A stretch of 64,000 bases of DNA from Victivallaceae bacterium (GTDB lineage: Bacteria > Verrucomicrobiota > Lentisphaeria > Victivallales > Victivallaceae): positions 42,693-106,692 of the forward strand of contig JAKSOF010000007.1 in assembly GCA_024405735.1 (NCBI GenBank). The letters run 5' to 3'. Numbering within the stretch: position 1 is the stretch's first letter; every line of letters begins with the position of its first letter. The notes below the pieces were generated by a model. It saw only the letters and a list, made by a program, of their open reading frames with translations, had not been told where the DNA came from and did no database searches. Both the position numbers and the translations under genes were made by a program. This document shows positions 9,542 through 18,342 of this stretch, one piece after another.

Positions 9542-12190
9542 ATGAGTGAAGACCGCACCCTGCCGCGCGCATACGAGCCGGCTGAAGTCGAAAAGAAATG
9601 GTTCCCCGTCTGGGAAAAGAAAAATTGTTTCCACGGCACCGCGAAATCGGCGAAGCCCGGTTACTCGATCGTCATCCCGCCGCCGAATGTCACCGGGATC
9701 CTGACGCTCGGGCACGTGCTCAACAACACGTTGCAGGACATCCTCTGCCGCCGCGCCCGCATGCAGGGCAAGGAAGTCATCTGGTTCCCCGGCACCGACC
9801 ACGCCGGCATCGCCACGGAAGCGCGCGTCGTCAAGTTCCTCAAGGAAAAGGAAAACGTCACGCGCGACGAACTCGGCCGCGAGGAATTCATCCGCCGCGT
9901 CTGGCAGTGGCGCGAGGAATTCGGCGGCAAGATCATCCGCCAGTTGCGCACTTTGGGTTGCTCCTGCGACTGGGAGCGCGAGCGTTTCACGATGGACGAG
10001 GGGCTTTCCGAAGCGGTCAAGCGCGTTTTCGTTTCCCTCTATGAAAAAGGCTACATTTACCGCGGTCAGCGGATGATCAACTGGTGCCCCGCCGCCAAGA
10101 GCGCGCTTTCCGACGAGGAAGTGATCTACAAGGATGTGCCCGGCAAATTCTACTATTTCCGTTATCCGCTCGCCGACGGCAGCGGCCACTTGCTGATCGC
10201 GACCACCCGTCCCGAAACGATGTTCGGCGATACCGCCGTCGCGGTGCATCCCGAGGATCCGCGCTACAAGCATCTGATCGGCAAGATGGTGAAACTCCCC
10301 CTGACCAGCCGAGAGATCCCGATCGTCGGCGATCAGCACGCCGATCCGACCAAGGGGACAGGTTGCGTCAAGATCACTCCGGGACACGACCCCAACGACT
10401 TTGAAGTCGGCAGACGGCATGATCTTGAAGTCATCAACATCATGAATCCCGACGCTTCGCTCAACGACAAGTGTCCGGCGGAATTCGTCGGGCTCGACCG
10501 CTTCACCGCGCGCGACTTGTGCGTCAAAAAGATGGAAGAACTCGGTCTTCTCGAAAAGATCGAGGAGATCACCCACAGCGTCGGTTATTCCGAGCGCGGC
10601 AACGTGCCGATCGAAACGCTCGTCAGCAGTCAGTGGTTCTGCAAAATGGGCGAACTCGCCAAGCCGGCGATCGAAGCGGTGCGCTCCGGCAAAATCAAAT
10701 TCTATCCCGAAAGATGGAGCAAGACCTATTTCCACTGGATGGAAAACATTCAGGACTGGTGCATCAGCCGTCAGCTCTGGTGGGGACACCGCATCCCCGC
10801 GTACTACAACGATGACAACGGCGAGATCTACGTCGGCATCAATCCGCCGACGGCGCCCGGCAAATGGCGGCAGGAAGAGGACGTGCTCGACACCTGGTTC
10901 AGCAGCTGGCTGTGGCCTTTCTCGATCATGGGCTGGCCGGAAAATACCGAAGAACTTAAAAAATTCTATCCGACCGACGACCTCGTCACCGGACCCGACA
11001 TCATTTTCTTCTGGGTGGCGCGGATGATCATGGCGGGCGAGGAATTTCTCGGCGACATTCCTTTCCGCAACGTCTATTTCACCAGTATCATCCGCGACGA
11101 TCTCGGGCGTAAACTTTCCAAATCGCTCGGCAATTCGCCCGATCCGCTCGACGTGATCGCGACTTACGGCGCCGACGCGCTGCGCTTCTCGATCGTCTAC
11201 ATCGCCCCCGTCGGCATGGACATCCGTTACAGCAATGAAAAATGCGAGATCGGCAGAAACTTCGCCAACAAGTTGTGGAATGCCTGCCGTTTCCGCCAGA
11301 TGCAGGGCGACGTTTCCTCGCTCGGCGGCAAAAAACTGCCCGACGGGATGCTTTCCGGCGACGAAAGCTGGATGGTCGCCAAACTTGACGCCGCGATCGG
11401 ATCGATCGAAAAGGAACTGGCAAACTACCGTTTCCACGGCGCCGCGCACGCATTGTACGATCTGGTCTGGTCGGATTTCTGCGACTGGTTCGTCGAGGCG
11501 GAAAAACTTCCGCTTCGCGCCGGAGGTGCGGAGCGCGAACGCGCGCTCGCCGTCCTCGACTGGGCGCTTTTCAACATCTTGAAACTTCTGCATCCCTTTA
11601 TGCCTTTCATCACCGAGGAACTCGCGCACCGCATGGGCTTTGTTTCCGATGACGAAATGCTCGATTTCACCGGTTATCCGACGGTGTCCGGCATCGCCGC
11701 CGATCCCGCGCTGATCTCCCGGATCGACGGGAAATTTGAACTGGTGCGCGGCGGGCGTTTCCTTCGCTCCAGTTACAATCTCGCCGACGGGAAAAAACTC
11801 AATTTCCATATTGAGGCGCAGGACAATGCCGCGCTCGAATTTCTCGCTTCGCAGAGCGATTCGCTCAAAAATCTCCTCAATGCCGAAAGCATCACTTTGA
11901 CGCAGGAAGCCTACGATACGGCAAATGGTGCGGCGCCGTCGCACTTGTGCGCGCTCGGCACCATCCGATTGCCGCTTGCCGGATTGATCGACGTGGCGGC
12001 GGAAGTCGCCAAACTGGAAAAACAGCGTGCCGATCTCGTCAAATGGATCAAATCGACCGAGGGACGGCTCGCCAACGAGAAATTCGTGCAGAGCGCGCCG
12101 CCGCGGGTGGTCGCCGACAGCCGCGCGAAACTCGCCGAGTTGCAGGAAAAATTGACCCGTACCGACGAGTTGATCCAGTCGCTGAAATAG
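9542..12190 (+). CDS. valS: Valyl-tRNA synthetase
   Basis: An 882-residue class I synthetase charging tRNA-Val. The HIGH-type motif appears as TLGHVLN after PPPNVTG; the KMSKS loop is RKLSKSLGN. The editing domain contains TTRPETMFGDTAVAVHPED and GTGCVKITPGHDPND. The last 70 residues or so are a charged coiled coil typical of ValRS (VAAEVAKLEKQRADL). The length is normal for bacteria. An AAGGAAAG site precedes the ATG. It follows the antiporter gene by 32 bases and may be cotranscribed. Confidence 0.97.
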   Translation: MSEDRTLPRAYEPAEVEKKWFPVWEKKNCFHGTAKSAKPGYSIVIPPPNVTGILTLGHVLNNTLQDILCRRARMQGKEVIWFPGTDHAGIATEARVVKFLKEKENVTRDELGREEFIRRVWQWREEFGGKIIRQLRTLGCSCDWERERFTMDEGLSEAVKRVFVSLYEKGYIYRGQRMINWCPAAKSALSDEEVIYKDVPGKFYYFRYPLADGSGHLLIATTRPETMFGDTAVAVHPEDPRYKHLIGKMVKLPLTSREIPIVGDQHADPTKGTGCVKITPGHDPNDFEVGRRHDLEVINIMNPDASLNDKCPAEFVGLDRFTARDLCVKKMEELGLLEKIEEITHSVGYSERGNVPIETLVSSQWFCKMGELAKPAIEAVRSGKIKFYPERWSKTYFHWMENIQDWCISRQLWWGHRIPAYYNDDNGEIYVGINPPTAPGKWRQEEDVLDTWFSSWLWPFSIMGWPENTEELKKFYPTDDLVTGPDIIFFWVARMIMAGEEFLGDIPFRNVYFTSIIRDDLGRKLSKSLGNSPDPLDVIATYGADALRFSIVYIAPVGMDIRYSNEKCEIGRNFANKLWNACRFRQMQGDVSSLGGKKLPDGMLSGDESWMVAKLDAAIGSIEKELANYRFHGAAHALYDLVWSDFCDWFVEAEKLPLRAGGAERERALAVLDWALFNILKLLHPFMPFITEELAHRMGFVSDDEMLDFTGYPTVSGIAADPALISRIDGKFELVRGGRFLRSSYNLADGKKLNFHIEAQDNAALEFLASQSDSLKNLLNAESITLTQEAYDTANGAAPSHLCALGTIRLPLAGLIDVAAEVAKLEKQRADLVKWIKSTEGRLANEKFVQSAPPRVVADSRAKLAELQEKLTRTDELIQSLK

Positions 12191-12265
12191 TTTTTGGGGC
12201 ATTCTCAAGCGGAGCGCAAGATATGATTCTGGAGATAAACGCCGTATTATAAAGAGAGGTTTCAA

Positions 12266-13834
12266 ATGGCACCCCAATGGCTCAAAAAGGCGGTTTTTTA
12301 CCAGGTCTATCCGCAAAGTTTCTACGACTCCAACGGCGACGGCATCGGCGACATAACGGGCGTCATCGCGAAACTTGATTACATCAAAAACCTCGGCGTC
12401 GATGCGATCTGGTTCAATCCGTGGTACGAATCGCCTTTCCGCGATGCGGGCTACGACATTTCCGATTTCTACAAGGTGGCGAAGCGTTACGGCACGAACG
12501 CCGACGCGAAAAAACTTTTTGCCGAAGCGCACAAGCGCGGTATCAAAATCGTCCTCGATCTCGTCATCGGACATACTTCGCTTGACTGCCAATGGTTCAA
12601 GGAGTCGGAAAAACCGGAGCGCAACGCTTACAGCGACTATTACGTCTGGTGTCCGATCGCCTACTACCGCGGCACGGGCAAAAGCGATGATTATTTTGTT
12701 TCCGGCTGGGGACCGCGCGGTGCATTTTTAGCCAATTACTACGCGGTACAGCCCGCGCTCAATTTCGGCTATGCCAAAATCGAGCATCCGTGGGAGTTGC
12801 GTTACGACGATCCGCGTTGCCGCGCGACCAAGGAGGAAATGATCCGCGTGATGCGTTTCTGGATGGATATGGGCGCGGACGGATTCCGCGTCGATATGGC
12901 GCCGAGCGTCATCAAACGCGACGCGGGCAAAAAAAAGACGATTTCTTTCTGGCGGGAAGTCCGCCGTATCTTTGACCGCGACTACCCCGAAAACGTCCTG
13001 ATTTCGGAGTGGTTCGATCCGGCGACGGCTTTGAAAGCGGGATTTCACATCGACTTTTGCTACAACAATTTCTGGCGCACCATATACCGCGAAGACAAAC
13101 CCGACCCGAAATGGCCGCAGATGGCGATGGCGGAAAAAAACTTCACCGATCCCGTCCCCGCCATCAAACCGGCGTTTGATCTGATCCAAAAAACGCAAAA
13201 GAAAGGCTACATCGGATTTTACTCCGGCAATCACGACGGCGCGCGCTTGCGCTATTACGGAAGCGAAGCCAACACGATCGTCAAACTTGCGATGCTCTTT
13301 ACGCTTCCCGGGACGCCGTTTCTCTATTACGGCGACGAGATCGGGATGCGTTACCGCGAAAACTTGACGCCCAAAGAGGGCGGCGAACGCCGCACGGGGA
13401 GCCGTACCCCGATGCAATGGGACAACGCGCTTGTCAACGCCGGATTTTCGACGGCGGCGAAGGAAAAACTCTATCTTCCCGTCGACGATGCCGCGGACGC
13501 CCCCTGCGTCGCCGATGCGCTCCAAGGGAACAACGCGACTTACAACGCTGTGACGCAATTAATTGCTTTGCGCAAAGAGCATATCGCGCTTGACAACGAC
13601 GCCAAAGTGGAACTCATTTACCTCAAACACCGCAAGATGCCGATCGCCTATACCCGTACCAAAGGCAGGGAAAAACTGCTGATCGTTCTCAATTCCAGCC
13701 GGGACGGCGTGACCGTCAAAATGCCGAAGTTCAAAAACGCGGAAGTTCTTCTGGCAAAGGATGTTGAGATGATCGACGGCACGTTCTCGCTCGCTCCGTG
13801 CAGTTACGGCATCTACAAGATACGGCAATTCTGA
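12266..13834 (+). CDS. GH13 alpha-glucosidase/oligo-1,6-glucosidase-like enzyme
   Basis: A 522-residue GH13 protein without signal peptide, so cytoplasmic. It starts with the family's QVYPQSFYDSNGDGIGD. Catalytic residues are visible: nucleophile Asp210 in GADGFRVDMA, acid/base Glu248 in VLISEW and transition-state Asp324 in GNHD. The SFYDSNGDGIGDITG and NPWYESP signatures point to the oligo-1,6-glucosidase/trehalose-synthase branch acting on alpha-glucosides. Amylase activity on polymers is less likely without export. An AGAGAGG site precedes the ATG, and TATTAT lies just upstream. Confidence 0.9.
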   Translation: MAPQWLKKAVFYQVYPQSFYDSNGDGIGDITGVIAKLDYIKNLGVDAIWFNPWYESPFRDAGYDISDFYKVAKRYGTNADAKKLFAEAHKRGIKIVLDLVIGHTSLDCQWFKESEKPERNAYSDYYVWCPIAYYRGTGKSDDYFVSGWGPRGAFLANYYAVQPALNFGYAKIEHPWELRYDDPRCRATKEEMIRVMRFWMDMGADGFRVDMAPSVIKRDAGKKKTISFWREVRRIFDRDYPENVLISEWFDPATALKAGFHIDFCYNNFWRTIYREDKPDPKWPQMAMAEKNFTDPVPAIKPAFDLIQKTQKKGYIGFYSGNHDGARLRYYGSEANTIVKLAMLFTLPGTPFLYYGDEIGMRYRENLTPKEGGERRTGSRTPMQWDNALVNAGFSTAAKEKLYLPVDDAADAPCVADALQGNNATYNAVTQLIALRKEHIALDNDAKVELIYLKHRKMPIAYTRTKGREKLLIVLNSSRDGVTVKMPKFKNAEVLLAKDVEMIDGTFSLAPCSYGIYKIRQF

Positions 13835-13842
13835 CTTTTTCC

Positions 13843-13871
13843 TTGCGCGGGGTGGTTTTTTATGATATATT
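13843..13871 (+). promoter_or_regulatory. Promoter of the GH16-GH10 cluster
   Basis: TTGCGC at 13843-13848, a 17-base spacer, and TATATT at 13866-13871, 54 bases before the GH16 start. It overlaps the 3' end region of the preceding GH13 gene by only a few bases of spacing. Confidence 0.6.
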
Positions 13872-13924
13872 ATCGCCCCAAAGATATTGCGACACGTCGA
13901 TAAAAAATCAAAAAGGAGTTCAAG

Positions 13925-14803
13925 ATGAAATCATTTCTGCTGACGGGAGCCATCGCCGTCGCGGCGACGCTCTTTGCCGCGCCGCAATCGATCGAAGTCA
14001 AAGATCACGAGCCGAGTCTGCTTCCTCCGGGCAACTGGAAACTTGCGTGGCACGATGAATTCGACGGCACGGAACTCGACCGCACCAAATGGGATTACCG
14101 GCTCGCCATGATGGGCGAAAGGCATCCGGCGTGGACGGATAAAGGAGTCCATCTTGACGGCAAGGGCAACGTCGTTTTCACCATCGTGACGGAGGACGGC
14201 TGTCCGCGCTCCTCTCAACTCCAGACGGGGTACAATTTTATGGACGAGCCGGTGCATCAGGTGAATTTTTGCGGCGACCCGCTTTTCTGGAAAATCGGGA
14301 AACTGAAAAAAAGCCTTTTCACCCATACCTACGGTTATTACGAAGTACGCTGCCGGCTTCAACAGCACCCCGAAGCGTGGTGGACGGCATTCTGGCTTCA
14401 GTCCCCCGTCATCGGTTCCAGTCTTGATCCCGCCGAAAGCGGTGCGGAAATCGACATTATGGAATGTTTCAAGTCGGGAAATATCGATTCTCACAACGTT
14501 TTCACCGCCGGATACGGCGTGGATTCCAAGCGGGCGTCCTGCGGCGGAAAAGACGGACTTGACCCCGAAGAGTTTCACCGTTTCGGCGTCCTGTGGGATG
14601 AAAACGGATATACTTTTTACGTTGACGGCGTGGAAGACGGGCACATCCCGCAATATGTTTCCAAGCGTCCGGAATTCATTCTGATCTCGACCGAGATCAA
14701 AGGTTACCGCAAATCGGATCGCAAAGCCGTGCCGATCGCCGGTGAATTGGTCGGCAAAGATGATTTTGTCGTCGATTACGTGCGTGTTTTCGACCGTCAA
14801 TAA
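13925..14803 (+). CDS. Secreted GH16 beta-glucanase-like enzyme
   Basis: A 292-residue protein with a signal peptide (about 1-19, ending TLFAA). The GH16 active site is clear: EIDIME with nucleophile Glu175, Asp177 and acid/base Glu180. WHDEFDGTELDRTKW opens the jelly-roll domain and FVVDYVRVF closes it. The bulged form (Met between Asp177 and Glu180) is common in laminarinases and related beta-1,3-glucanases, so a mixed-linkage glucan, laminarin, agar or carrageenan substrate is possible. It stands first in a run of three exported hydrolases, 22 bases before the first GH10. Confidence 0.92.
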   Translation: MKSFLLTGAIAVAATLFAAPQSIEVKDHEPSLLPPGNWKLAWHDEFDGTELDRTKWDYRLAMMGERHPAWTDKGVHLDGKGNVVFTIVTEDGCPRSSQLQTGYNFMDEPVHQVNFCGDPLFWKIGKLKKSLFTHTYGYYEVRCRLQQHPEAWWTAFWLQSPVIGSSLDPAESGAEIDIMECFKSGNIDSHNVFTAGYGVDSKRASCGGKDGLDPEEFHRFGVLWDENGYTFYVDGVEDGHIPQYVSKRPEFILISTEIKGYRKSDRKAVPIAGELVGKDDFVVDYVRVFDRQ

Positions 14804-14825
14804 TGATGTCAGGAAGGAGTAGATC

Positions 14826-16430
14826 ATGAAGCATATATTCCGTAAGATGCTTGCCGCATCACTGTTCACCGCGCTGGCGGCGGGCTGTTCCGCGCCTGCC
14901 AAAAAACATTTCGATGTCAAGGATTACGAATACGCGATGGGGGAAAAATACCTCGCGCAATGGAATGACGAGGAAAATGCGCGCATCGAGCGCGATATTG
15001 AAAAATACCGCAAGGCGGACGGCGTTTTCGCGCTCGACGTTCCCGCCGGGACGGAGGTTCAAGTCGAGCAGACGCGCCACGCCTTCTTTTTCGGCGCGCA
15101 CATCTTTGACTTCGACCAGTTGCCGAGCGACGAAGCGAACGCGAAATTCAAGGCGATGTGGAAGGAGCTTTTCAACTCGGCGACGATCCCATTTTACTGG
15201 AAAGATTACGAGCCCGAGCCCGGTTTTTACCGCGATGACGTGACGCCGGACAATACGCCGGAATTCTGGCAGAGTTGCAAAGAGCCGTACAAAGAGCGTT
15301 TCTACCGCAAACCGCCGGTCAAAGTATTGCTTGACTTCTGCGATGCCCATCATATCCGCAAACACGGGCATCCGTTGGTGTGGGGATGCAACACGTGTCT
15401 GCCCGCGTGGTATTGGGAGAAACTTCCCAAAGAGATCACGGAATCGGAATTTTTCAAAAAGAATTTTCAGTACAACGATCCCGCAACGAAAAAACTGGGG
15501 TGGACGAACTACTGGTGCGTGACGGGAAATCTGACGGAGGAGCAGTTTGCCGAAAAGTTCCCCGATTACTGCAAATTCGTCAATGATTCGTTTATGAACC
15601 GCGTCGTCAATATCTGCAAAAAATACGGCGACCGCTTCGACTCTTGGGATGTCGTCAACGAGAGCGCCGTCGACACGATGCCGCGCGAGTATCTCGGGGG
15701 CGCGCCGCGTATGGTGCCGGGCGGCAAAATCACCAAAAGCATCTACGGCGCGATGCCGGGCGATTACGTCTACCGGAGTTTCAAGATCGCGGCGGAAAAT
15801 CTGCCCGACCGTGCATGGCTTAACATCAACGATGTGCCGTACCAATATAAAAACGCCCTTTACGTCGAGCAGATCAAAAATCTTTTGAAACGCGGCGCGA
15901 AAATCGATGTCATCGGTTGCCAGATGCATATTTTCCGCGCCTCCGATACCGAGGCGATCGCCAAGGGCGAGGGGGAATTGAAAGGCGAAGCCGGCGATCA
16001 AAGTCCCGCGATGGTACGGGGTGCGTTGGAGCCTTTGATGGAGATCGGGAAACCCCTCCATTTGAGCGAGATTACCATTATGGCGCCGGGCAACGATGCG
16101 CGCGGCGAAGCGATCCAGGCGGTGATCGCCTACAACTTGTACCGGCTGTGGTTCAGTTTGCCCGCGATGAATGGCATCACCTGGTGGAACACGGTCGATT
16201 TCCGCAGTCACTTCGAGTGTTTCCCCTCCGGCATCCTGCGTCCCGATATGAGCAAAAAGCCGGTTTACTTCGCGCTCGACGATCTCATCAACTGTCAGTG
16301 GAAAACGAAATTGACCGTCAAAGCCGACAAGGACGGCAAAATTTCCTTCCGGGGATTCCGCGGCACGTATCGCGTGACGTGGCAAGACGCCGACGGCAAA
16401 TGTCGGGAAAAGACGGTCGAACTCAAATAA
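14826..16430 (+). CDS. GH10 endo-xylanase-like lipoprotein, copy 1
   Basis: A 534-residue lipoprotein (LAAGCSAP, Cys at about residue 20). After a mostly helical N-terminal stretch (about 25-70) comes a small beta domain, then a GH10 barrel: KHGHPLVWG, acid/base Glu279 in DSWDVVNES, QMHIF, and nucleophile Glu415 in LHLSEITI. GH10 enzymes hydrolyse beta-1,4-xylan internally. A short C-terminal beta module (KLTVKADKDGKISFRGF) follows the barrel. An AGGAG site precedes the ATG. It is the tandem partner of the next gene, with almost identical ends and a divergent middle. Confidence 0.92.
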   Translation: MKHIFRKMLAASLFTALAAGCSAPAKKHFDVKDYEYAMGEKYLAQWNDEENARIERDIEKYRKADGVFALDVPAGTEVQVEQTRHAFFFGAHIFDFDQLPSDEANAKFKAMWKELFNSATIPFYWKDYEPEPGFYRDDVTPDNTPEFWQSCKEPYKERFYRKPPVKVLLDFCDAHHIRKHGHPLVWGCNTCLPAWYWEKLPKEITESEFFKKNFQYNDPATKKLGWTNYWCVTGNLTEEQFAEKFPDYCKFVNDSFMNRVVNICKKYGDRFDSWDVVNESAVDTMPREYLGGAPRMVPGGKITKSIYGAMPGDYVYRSFKIAAENLPDRAWLNINDVPYQYKNALYVEQIKNLLKRGAKIDVIGCQMHIFRASDTEAIAKGEGELKGEAGDQSPAMVRGALEPLMEIGKPLHLSEITIMAPGNDARGEAIQAVIAYNLYRLWFSLPAMNGITWWNTVDFRSHFECFPSGILRPDMSKKPVYFALDDLINCQWKTKLTVKADKDGKISFRGFRGTYRVTWQDADGKCREKTVELK

Positions 16431-16537
16431 CCGGAAATCCAACGAATTCCCGCATTTGAAACGTCTTGCAGTTGCGGAGTTTATAAAAATTAACGGAAAC
16501 GATAAAGCCGATGTTTTTATCAAAAAAAGCAGAAAAG

Positions 16538-18112
16538 ATGAAAAAGGAGTTGTTGCTTGCGGCGATCGTCGCCCTGACGGCGGGGTGTTCGGCACCCGTG
16601 ACAAAGCATTTCGACGTTAAGGATTACGAGTATGCGATGGGGGAAAAGTACCTCGCGCAATGGAATGACGAGGAAAACGCGCGCATCGACCGCGATATTG
16701 AAAAATACCGCAAGGCGGACGGCGTTTTCGCGCTCAACGTTCCCGAAGGAACGAAAGTTCAGGTCGAGCAGACGCGCCACGCCTTCCTCTTTGGTGCGCA
16801 ATGCTTTAACTACCGGCAGCTGGAGTCGGCAGAAAAAAACGCCGCTTATGAAAGGCTCTTTCAAACGCTTTTCAACGGTGCGACGATCCCGATGTTCTGG
16901 AAGGAGTCCGAACCCGAAAAGGGCAAACTCCACACCGGTTTTTCCGCGGACGACTGTGTGGATTTCTGGGCGGTTTGCTCCGATCGTGAAAAACAGCGTT
17001 TTTGGCGCCGTCCGGCGATTACCCCGATCATCGATTTCTGCGACCGCAACGATCTGCGCAAGCACGGACACCTCTTTTTCTGGGGCAACACCCGCCGCAA
17101 CGTGCCGAACTGGCTTTTGAAAGACATCCGCGAACGCTACTTTGCACGTCCCGTCGTCGCCGCAAAAGTGAAGTGGGTCGACGAAGCCCGTACGATTCCC
17201 GATGATTTGACCTACAACGCCATTTTTGAAGAGATGACGCCCGAGGAATTTGCGAAAAAAGAAAAGGAGTTCGTCGCTGAACTCGATCAACTCTGGTTCG
17301 ATCACATGAATCAACTGATCCGGCTGTACGGCAACCGCATCGACAGTTGGGACGTCGTCAACGAGGCGTCGATTGAAATGCGTCCCGACGAAAACGGCAA
17401 CGCGCGGCTCGTCGAAAATTCGGCGATCTGCCGCAGTTTTTACGGCCCGATGCCGGGCGATTACGTCGCGCGCGCTTTTCTCTGCGCCAAGATGAAACTG
17501 CCCGAATCGGCAAAACTTTTCATCAACGACTACGCGATGTGCGACAGTACGATGCAGCAACTTTACGTCGACCTGATTTCGCAGTTGAAAAAACGGCAGT
17601 GCCGTATCGACGGCATCGGGTGTCAGGTGCACCTCTTTCAAAAACAGGTCGTGCGCGAGATGATCGGGGGAAAAAGCGATTATCATTCTCCCCGTTGGGT
17701 GCGCGACGCTTATCAAAAGTTATCGGCGCTCGATACCCCGATCCGCATCAGCGAGATCACGATTCCCGCATTGACCTGTGATGAAAAGGGCGAAGCGGAG
17801 CAGGCGGTGCTGGCGTACAATTTGTACCGGCTTTGGTTCAGCCTGGAAAAAGTCGAGGGGATCACCTGGTGGAACCTCATCGACGGCTTGACCGCCGGCA
17901 AGGAAAAGATGTTTTCCGGCATCTTGCGTCTCGATATGAGCAAAAAGCCGGTTTACTTCGCGCTCGATGATCTCATCAACCGTCAGTGGAAAACGAAATT
18001 GACCGTCAAAGCCGACAAGGACGGCAAGATTTCCTTCCGGGGATTCCGCGGCACATATAAAGCAACGTGGAAAGAAGGGGGAAGGGAAAGAGTTGTAAGT
18101 TTTAAGTTATAA
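16538..18112 (+). CDS. GH10 endo-xylanase-like lipoprotein, copy 2
   Basis: Starting at 16538 gives 524 residues and a clean lipoprotein signal (LLLAAIVALTAGCSAP); an in-frame ATG at 16511 would add nine residues. The GH10 catalytic pair is Glu276 (DSWDVVNEA) and Glu406 (IRISEITI). The N-terminal stretch (about 17-75) and the C-terminal module are nearly identical to copy 1 at DNA level, while the barrel is only moderately similar. The last codons (VVSFKL) and the stop lie inside the left end of a repeat element, so the element has supplied the gene's present 3' end. The family role is as for copy 1; substrate preference probably differs. Confidence 0.9.
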   Translation: MKKELLLAAIVALTAGCSAPVTKHFDVKDYEYAMGEKYLAQWNDEENARIDRDIEKYRKADGVFALNVPEGTKVQVEQTRHAFLFGAQCFNYRQLESAEKNAAYERLFQTLFNGATIPMFWKESEPEKGKLHTGFSADDCVDFWAVCSDREKQRFWRRPAITPIIDFCDRNDLRKHGHLFFWGNTRRNVPNWLLKDIRERYFARPVVAAKVKWVDEARTIPDDLTYNAIFEEMTPEEFAKKEKEFVAELDQLWFDHMNQLIRLYGNRIDSWDVVNEASIEMRPDENGNARLVENSAICRSFYGPMPGDYVARAFLCAKMKLPESAKLFINDYAMCDSTMQQLYVDLISQLKKRQCRIDGIGCQVHLFQKQVVREMIGGKSDYHSPRWVRDAYQKLSALDTPIRISEITIPALTCDEKGEAEQAVLAYNLYRLWFSLEKVEGITWWNLIDGLTAGKEKMFSGILRLDMSKKPVYFALDDLINRQWKTKLTVKADKDGKISFRGFRGTYKATWKEGGRERVVSFKL

Positions 18113-18337
18113 GTTTTAAGTGCTTGGTCGGGGGCTCTGCCCCCGCGCCCCTGAATGCGCAAACGCATCACGTTTGCTTACAGAGCGATACAAAACGGCA
18201 GTACGCGATTTGTTTGGTCAATGCGTACTGCCGTTTGCTTTTTTAAGCCGACACGATGTGTCGGCGCATTTCAGGAGTCTTGAGGGCAGTTGCCCTCAAG
18301 CCAAGCACTTAAAACTTAAAACTTATAACTAAAAACT
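18096..18337 (+). repeat. Modular palindromic repeat, copy A
   Basis: The ends are inverted copies of TTATAAGTTTTAAGTGCTTG (right end CCAAGCACTTAAAACTTA). Inside are several hairpins: CGGGGGC/GCCCCCG at 18129-18145, a 14-bp stem with arms AAACGGCAGTACGC at 18193-18206 and 18223-18236, CCGACACGATGTGTCGG near 18248, and TTGAGGGCAGTTGCCCTCAA near 18280. It fills the space between two convergent stop codons. Related copies lie at 35365, 36811 and 58015. Confidence 0.85.
18193..18245 (+). terminator. Intrinsic terminator inside repeat copy A
   Basis: The 14-bp stem (arms AAACGGCAGTACGC and complement) is followed by GCTTTTTT, giving a rho-independent terminator in the sense of the upstream GH10 gene. 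The same hairpin is present in copies C and D but inverted. Confidence 0.65.
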
Positions 18338-18342
18338 CTGTT

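Noticed and set aside
18120..18332. Small open frames within the repeats (also 36834-37028, 58082-58492)
   Set aside because: They arise from the hairpin modules, differ in frame between copies and have no ribosome site.
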